This document shows, in pieces, positions 5,846 through 9,548 of a stretch of DNA of 9,548 nt. How positions within the stretch are numbered: the stretch's first letter is position 1; the number at the start of each line of letters is the position of its first letter. Source of the stretch: Desulfovibrionaceae bacterium UBA3823 (GTDB lineage Bacteria > Desulfobacterota > Desulfovibrionia > Desulfovibrionales > Desulfovibrionaceae). Under the pieces are notes generated by a model. The model made no database searches. It was given only the letters and a program-made list of their open reading frames with translations, and was not told the DNA's origin. The stretch lies in the NCBI GenBank assembly GCA_002369295.1, contig DFDR01000248.1, positions 1 through 9,548 of the forward strand, given 5' to 3'. Position numbers and translations under genes: made by a program.

Positions 5846-6484
5846 GTGTCCCTGTTCGCCATGGGCCTGTCCCTTGCGGCAGGCGCCTTTCTCTGCCTCC
5901 TCGGCCTCGTTCTGCTCCTCAACGTCTTCGGCCTGCCGGGCAACTGGATCATGCTTGGGCTGATCCTGCTCTACTGGTGGCTTGCGCCGCAGCACGGCGG
6001 GCTTTCGGCCTGGTACTGGTTCCTGGCCGTTCCTGTGCTGGCGGCCGGCGAGGCCGCCGAAGTCGGGCTCCTGGCCCTGCAGGCAAGGCGCTTCGGCTCG
6101 AGCGGGGGCGGCACTCTTGCCGGCCTTGCCGGCGCCGTCGCGGGCGCGGTGCTCATGGCGCCCCTCTTCTTCGGCCTCGGCGCCCTGCTTGGCGCTCTGG
6201 CCGGCGCGTGGCTCGGCTGCTTTCTTGCCGAACTCGCCAAGGGCAGACCCGGCGCTGAAGCCTGCCGCGCGGCCGTCGGCTGCATGGCGGGACGCTTTCT
6301 CGGCACCGTCTGCAAGCTTGCCTGCGGGGGACTGGTGCTGGCCGTGACGGCCCAGTGCATCTGGCCTGATCCCGCAAGCCTTCCCTTCAGCATTCCCTGG
6401 GTGCCGGCGCCGCCGGCGCCCGCAGGCCCCGGCCAGGATGAGCTCGATCTGGTGCTTTCGGCAGGGACCTTTCCCTTTGCCTGA
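5846..6484 (+). CDS. DUF456 family integral membrane protein, 212 aa
   Basis: A small polytopic inner-membrane protein of the DUF456 family; function unknown. Hydrophobic segments lie at about residues 3-28, 33-47, 55-80, 88-132 (probably two spans, very rich in Gly and Ala) and 145-172. Family marks are GLPGNW (29-34) at the first loop, the acidic GEAAEV (68-73), and a Gly-rich FGSSGGGTLAGLAGAVAG region (83-100) resembling glycine-zipper packing. A Pro-rich tail (PAPPAPAGPG) ends the protein. The start is GTG at 5846, supported by AGGAGA at 5835-5840; the first in-frame ATG (5861) has no ribosome-binding site and would cut the first span. The gene lies 87 bp after paaK with a hairpin between, and 18 bp before the RNA methyltransferase, so it most likely forms a pair with the latter. 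A short Cys-containing stretch (CKLAC, 156-160) is seen but its meaning is unknown. Confidence 0.88.
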   Translation: MSLFAMGLSLAAGAFLCLLGLVLLLNVFGLPGNWIMLGLILLYWWLAPQHGGLSAWYWFLAVPVLAAGEAAEVGLLALQARRFGSSGGGTLAGLAGAVAGAVLMAPLFFGLGALLGALAGAWLGCFLAELAKGRPGAEACRAAVGCMAGRFLGTVCKLACGGLVLAVTAQCIWPDPASLPFSIPWVPAPPAPAGPGQDELDLVLSAGTFPFA

Positions 6485-6502
6485 ACCCGCAAGGAGACAG
6501 CC

Positions 6503-7261
6503 ATGGAACTTGAAGGCCTTCGCGTCGTGCTCGTGAACACGCGCTTTCCGGAAAACGTGGGCATGGCCGTCAGGGCCTGCGCCAACATGGGTTGCCCCGA
6601 GCTGGCGCTGGCTGCGCCCGAGCGCTGGATTCCCGAGAAGGCCGCGCCCCTGGCAACGCCCAAGGGCCTGCCCCTGCTCGGCCGCGTCGCCGTTGTGGAG
6701 AGCCTCGAGGACGCCACGGCAGACTGCCACCTCATCGTCGGCACCACGGCCCGCACGGGCGGCTGGCGCAGGGCCCTGGAAAGCCCGGAGCAGGCCGCAG
6801 GCGAAATAGCGGCGGCCCTTGCCCGCGGGGAGCGCGCGGCCCTTGTCTTCGGCTCCGAGGACCGGGGCCTGGAAAACGCCCAGATCGAGCGCTGCCAGCG
6901 CATCGTCACCATTCCCACCTCTGGCGAGGCGAGCTCCCTCAATCTCGCCCAGGCTGTCCTGCTCCTGCTCTACGAATGCGCCAAGGCGGCCAGAAGGCTG
7001 GCCGCTGAACAAAGGGGTCGTCCGGCGGCAGACGCCGAAGGCGAGGCCTCGCCGGGCATCACCGGCGCCGAGTCGGAGCGGCTCATGGCCAGCCTCAGGG
7101 ACGCCCTCCTGCGGCTCGATGCCATCCACGGCGACAATCCCGACTACTTCCTCATGCCCTGGCGCCGGCTTTTTGCCAGGGCCAGGCTCAGGCGCCACGA
7201 GTACGACGCCTTCATGGGCCTGTGCCGGCAGATACGCAACAGAGTGCCTCCCAAGGGATAG
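6503..7261 (+). CDS. trmJ: SPOUT-family tRNA 2'-O-methyltransferase, TrmJ type, 252 aa
   Basis: A SAM-dependent SPOUT methyltransferase that most resembles TrmJ, which methylates the ribose of nucleotide 32 in the tRNA anticodon loop. The three SPOUT motifs are in order: NVGMAVRACANMG (18-30) with the catalytic-type Asn 18 and Arg 24; LVFGSEDRGL (114-123) forming the knot and SAM site; and IPTSGEASSLNLAQAV (137-152) with the SSLNLA signature. The C-terminal HGDNPDYFLMPWRRLFARA (from about 210) is the short helical tail typical of TrmJ, and the length fits (about 245-255 aa). The ATG follows AAGGAG (6491-6496) with a six-base spacer. The 18-bp gap to the DUF456 gene indicates co-transcription. 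The exact target nucleotide cannot be read from sequence; TrmJ is the best fit, and a general TrmH-family RNA methyltransferase the alternative. Confidence 0.87.
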   Translation: MELEGLRVVLVNTRFPENVGMAVRACANMGCPELALAAPERWIPEKAAPLATPKGLPLLGRVAVVESLEDATADCHLIVGTTARTGGWRRALESPEQAAGEIAAALARGERAALVFGSEDRGLENAQIERCQRIVTIPTSGEASSLNLAQAVLLLLYECAKAARRLAAEQRGRPAADAEGEASPGITGAESERLMASLRDALLRLDAIHGDNPDYFLMPWRRLFARARLRRHEYDAFMGLCRQIRNRVPPKG

Positions 7262-7336
7262 CCGGGTCCGCTGCCAGGGCCCTCCCTTCCGGCCGCTTTC
7301 AAGCCGCGCCTGCCTGTGCTAGCTTCAGCATGGCCA

Positions 7337-7362
7337 GCAGGGGCGGGCTTTCTGCGCCCTGC
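7337..7362 (+). other. Hairpin between the methyltransferase and the 116-aa gene
   Basis: GCAGGGGCG (7337-7345) pairs with CGCCCTGC (7355-7362) with one bulged G, around a nine-base loop. It lies 75 bp past the methyltransferase stop and 35 bp before the next start. No T run follows. It could be an attenuator or a 5'-leader element; a weak GTGCTAG (7316-7322) upstream hints at a promoter but no -35 partner is convincing. Confidence 0.3.
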
Positions 7363-7397
7363 CGGACGCCTGCATGCACAACAAAAGGAGCAGACCT

Positions 7398-7748
7398 ATG
7401 GCAGAGCTCAAGGACTTCGCAACGCTCGACATCTCCTGGGACCTCACGCCCGAGCACGCTGTGACCATGTATCTGGAGTGGGGCAACAACGACTGGCATT
7501 CCGAGTATCCCCCAGTGCGATCCAAGGAGGACTACTCCAACTACTTCGTGGTGGACACATGGGGGGAGGAACCCGTGATCCGCCTGGTGCGCCGCAACTC
7601 CGAGCATGTCGAGGACCTCTTTGTCATGCCTATGCCGGAGGCGCTGCGCGCGGAGTTCGAACGCCAGAACGCCGGCCTCAAGGGCATCAGCGCCCCCCAG
7701 GGCGCGGTCAAGGAATGGCTCAGGGAACAGCTGCTCGGCAGGAGCTAG
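7398..7748 (+). CDS. Small conserved protein, 116 aa (DVU0772-like, function unknown)
   Basis: The ATG at 7398 follows AAAGGAG (7384-7390) with a seven-base spacer; an upstream in-frame ATG at 7374 lacks a ribosome-binding site and would add MHNKRSRP. The product is acidic and soluble, rich in aromatics (WDLTPEHAVTMYLEWGNNDW, residues 14-33; DYSNYFVVDTWG, 45-56), with a C-terminal helical segment (AVKEWLREQLLG). No cysteines, membrane spans or catalytic motif are seen. From memory it resembles a short protein of Desulfovibrio named after locus DVU0772; this was not checked by a search. It is the last GC-rich gene before the composition break at about 7800. Being 136 bp after the methyltransferase, with a hairpin between, it may have its own promoter. 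Confidence 0.75.
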   Translation: MAELKDFATLDISWDLTPEHAVTMYLEWGNNDWHSEYPPVRSKEDYSNYFVVDTWGEEPVIRLVRRNSEHVEDLFVMPMPEALRAEFERQNAGLKGISAPQGAVKEWLREQLLGRS

Positions 7749-7802
7749 GCGGCGCGGCAGAGCCGGCAGTCTGCGCGGGATCGAAAATCTCCGAAAGCTG
7801 CT

Positions 7803-7827
7803 GTCTTGCGTTTTGAAAACGCAAGAC
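7803..7827. repeat. 25-nt perfect palindrome at the edge of the AT-rich segment
   Basis: The 12-bp arms (GTCTTGCGTTTT at 7803-7814; AAAACGCAAGAC at 7816-7827) flank a single central G. It lies 54 bp past the stop of the 116-aa gene, and GC content falls sharply just after it. As RNA it would be a compact hairpin with no T run after it on either strand. It could be a bidirectional terminator, a regulator-binding site or the scar of an insertion. Confidence 0.8.
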
Positions 7828-7845
7828 GAATCGTGATGCATGTTT

Positions 7846-7866
7846 TGTCGATATCCAATATAGACA
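7846..7866 (+). promoter_or_regulatory. Candidate operator upstream of the AAA/nuclease gene
   Basis: TGTCGATAT (7846-7854) and ATATAGACA (7858-7866) are 9-bp inverted arms with one mismatch and a three-base spacer, 30 bp before the start codon at 7897. Size and position suit a dimeric helix-turn-helix repressor. A TATAGA within it (7859-7864) could act as a -10 box, but no good -35 is seen at the right spacing. Confidence 0.35.
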
Positions 7867-7896
7867 GGCAGAGAAAGCGTCAAAATGGAGTGTGCA

Positions 7897-9548
7897 ATGT
7901 CGCGCATCATACCAACAGGAGAGCAAAAATTTGCAACTCTGCGCGAACGTAATTTATTTTACATAGATAAAACGCAATTCATACAAGATTGGTGGGATAG
8001 AAATGACAGAGTGACTCTTGTTACTCGCCCAAGGCGTTTTGGCAAGACGCTTATGCTTGACACAATCAGAACGTTTTTTTCTCCTGAATTCAAAAATAGA
8101 AAGGATCTTTTTGAAGAATTAGAAATCTGGAGAAATAAAAGATTCAGAGAAATGCAGGGGAATATTCCTGTAGTATTTGTTTCATTCTCAGGAACAGATA
8201 GTGATACTTATGAAGGAATGAAACAAGGGATAAAAAATATAATCGGGAACATTTATAACTCATTTAGAAGAGTACTAGATTTAAATTTACTTTATGATAC
8301 AGAAAAAGAGCAGTTTAATTCAGTGTGTCGTAATATGTCTGATGAGACTGCTCAGATCGCTCTCCAAGATCTTTCCATATACTTGGCACGCCAGTTTGGC
8401 GAGTTGCCAATTATTCTACTTGATGAATATGATGCGCCATTGCAGGCTGCCTGGATTGGGGGTTATTGGGACAAAGCGATTAATTTTTTACGCGGATTGT
8501 TCAATTTTACGTTTAAAGCAAATGATTCTCTCGGACGAGGCCTTATGACTGGTGTCACGAGAATAAGTAAAGAATCATTATTTTCAGGAGTAAATAACTT
8601 AAAGGTAGTTACTATTACATCAAAATTATATACAAATTATTTTGGTTTTACTGAAAATGAAGTTTTTGCAGCGATGGATGAGTATGGTCTACAAGAAAAG
8701 GAAAAAGTGAAACAATGGTATGATGGTTTTATTTTTGGTGGAGTACAAGATATTTATAATCCATGCTCTATCATCGGTTATTTGTCTGAGCATAGTTTTG
8801 AACCTTATTGGGCGCAGACAAGTTCAAATGTTCTTGTTGGACAGCTTATTGCAAGTTCATCAGTGAAGATAAAGAAAGAAGCTGAAAGTCTGATTCAAGG
8901 CAAATCTATCACAGTTTTTTTTGATGAACAAATTGTTTTTTCGCAATTAAACAGAAAGCCAGGGGCGATATGGAGCCTTTTAATGGCTACAGGGTATGTA
9001 AAACCTTTATATTTTGATCGTGAAACATGTAAATATGAGATTACATTGACAAATCATGAAGTTCGAATACTTATGGATGATATAATTTCAGAATGGTTTA
9101 ACAATGATAATAATGATGGAGAAAAATTTAGAAAAGCACTTTTGAGTGATGATATTGAAGAAATAAATAAAATAATGTCAGATATAGCTGAAAATACATT
9201 TAGTTTTTTTGATACAGGAAAAAAAGAGCCTGAGCGTTTCTATCATGCTTTTATTTTGGGTATGATTGTGGATTTTAGAGGTCACTATGAAATTGTGTCT
9301 AACCGTGAGAGTGGATTGGGCCGTTGTGACGTTATGCTGATTCCCCTGCGCGACGTTGAACGTGGAATTATTATTGAATTCAAAACAAGAGATCCTAAAA
9401 AAGAAAAATCGCTCAAGACAACTTGCAATAATGCGTTGAATCAGATTAAAAAAATGCATTATGCAAGTACGCTTCACTCTCGAGGCATTGCCAAAAATGC
9501 TATCTATTCTTATGGGTTTGGATTTGATGGAAAAGAAGTGTTGATAAC
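7897..9548 (+). CDS. AAA-ATPase-like/PD-(D/E)XK nuclease superfamily protein (DUF1703 type), partial at 3' end
   Basis: An uninterrupted frame runs off the right edge, giving 550 residues. The N-terminus (IPTGEQKFATLRERNLFYIDKT) and RPRRFGKT (44-51), a Walker A variant, mark the PF09820-type AAA-ATPase-like domain. Walker B is LPIILLDEYD (170-179), and WYDGF (274-278) followed by DIYNP is a further family mark. The C-terminal domain carries the PD-(D/E)XK nuclease signature: Asp 478 in GRCDVML and Glu 494/Lys 496 in IIIEFKTR, all intact. The final YGFGFDGKEVLI is how this family usually ends, so only a few residues are probably missing. The ATG at 7897 has GGAG (7887-7890) six bases upstream; the ATG at 7885 is in frame but has a poorer site. 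Codon use is strongly AT-rich (AAA, GAT, TTT, ATA), quite unlike the genes to its left, indicating horizontal transfer. Such genes occur in many copies in gut anaerobes; their role is unproven. Confidence 0.9.
   Translation, partial: MSRIIPTGEQKFATLRERNLFYIDKTQFIQDWWDRNDRVTLVTRPRRFGKTLMLDTIRTFFSPEFKNRKDLFEELEIWRNKRFREMQGNIPVVFVSFSGTDSDTYEGMKQGIKNIIGNIYNSFRRVLDLNLLYDTEKEQFNSVCRNMSDETAQIALQDLSIYLARQFGELPIILLDEYDAPLQAAWIGGYWDKAINFLRGLFNFTFKANDSLGRGLMTGVTRISKESLFSGVNNLKVVTITSKLYTNYFGFTENEVFAAMDEYGLQEKEKVKQWYDGFIFGGVQDIYNPCSIIGYLSEHSFEPYWAQTSSNVLVGQLIASSSVKIKKEAESLIQGKSITVFFDEQIVFSQLNRKPGAIWSLLMATGYVKPLYFDRETCKYEITLTNHEVRILMDDIISEWFNNDNNDGEKFRKALLSDDIEEINKIMSDIAENTFSFFDTGKKEPERFYHAFILGMIVDFRGHYEIVSNRESGLGRCDVMLIPLRDVERGIIIEFKTRDPKKEKSLKTTCNNALNQIKKMHYASTLHSRGIAKNAIYSYGFGFDGKEVLI

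Noticed and set aside
4379..7198. A 939-aa open frame on the - strand
   Set aside because: It lies antisense to paaK, DUF456 and the methyltransferase, all clearly identified by motifs. Its low-complexity Ala/Gly/Glu/Arg protein is what the complement of GC3-rich codons gives.
7803..7827. Palindrome as a phage or integrase attachment site
   Set aside because: No tRNA, no integrase gene and no second copy in the window; kept only as an unexplained boundary feature.
7299..7910. 203-aa open frame on the - strand
   Set aside because: Antisense to the 116-aa gene and crosses the palindrome and composition break; no motif.
8294..8548. 84-aa + strand frame, and a 99-aa - strand frame at 9178-9477
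   Set aside because: Both lie inside the intact AAA/nuclease gene in other frames and lack ribosome-binding sites.

Overview
The window reads as chromosomal DNA of a sulfate-reducing Desulfobacterota bacterium, most likely family Desulfovibrionaceae (Desulfovibrio/Bilophila type). This is inferred from the strongly GC-rich coding with GC-ending codons, the pairing of a DUF1786 protein with a phenylacetate-CoA ligase, and a small protein resembling one I recall from Desulfovibrio. No search could be run, so the placement is tentative.

Layout. (1) 1-1416, + strand: a possible 3' end of an upstream reading frame, a 19-bp tandem duplication of a ribosome-binding/start region, and a 406-aa protein I do not recognise. 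(2) 1417-1650: an AT-rich gap between converging genes holding terminator-like hairpins. (3) 1651-2886, - strand: an ankyrin-repeat protein. (4) 2887-3336: a 450-bp divergent intergenic region with hairpins, a short ORF behind a near-perfect Shine-Dalgarno, and a sigma-54-like promoter. (5) 3337-7748, + strand: five collinear genes. They are a DUF1786 actin-fold protein, a PaaK-type aryl-acetate CoA ligase, a DUF456 membrane protein, a TrmJ/SPOUT RNA methyltransferase and a 116-aa conserved protein. (6) 7749-9548: composition drops abruptly to AT-rich at about 7800, right after a 25-nt perfect palindrome. An AAA-ATPase-like/PD-(D/E)XK nuclease gene follows, runs off the window and looks horizontally acquired.

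How they fit together. DUF1786 and paaK lie 46 bp apart and probably share a promoter, the sigma-54-like element. That suggests a regulated aryl-acid/aryl-CoA function typical of anaerobes that ferment aromatic amino acids. The DUF456 and RNA methyltransferase genes are 18 bp apart and probably co-transcribed, but have no obvious functional link. The ankyrin protein, the unknown 406-aa protein and the AAA/nuclease gene look accessory.

I found no clear new multi-gene system. The parts most worth a second look are the unknown 406-aa protein with its duplicated start, the 450-bp divergent intergenic region, and the palindrome-marked edge of the AT-rich nuclease gene.
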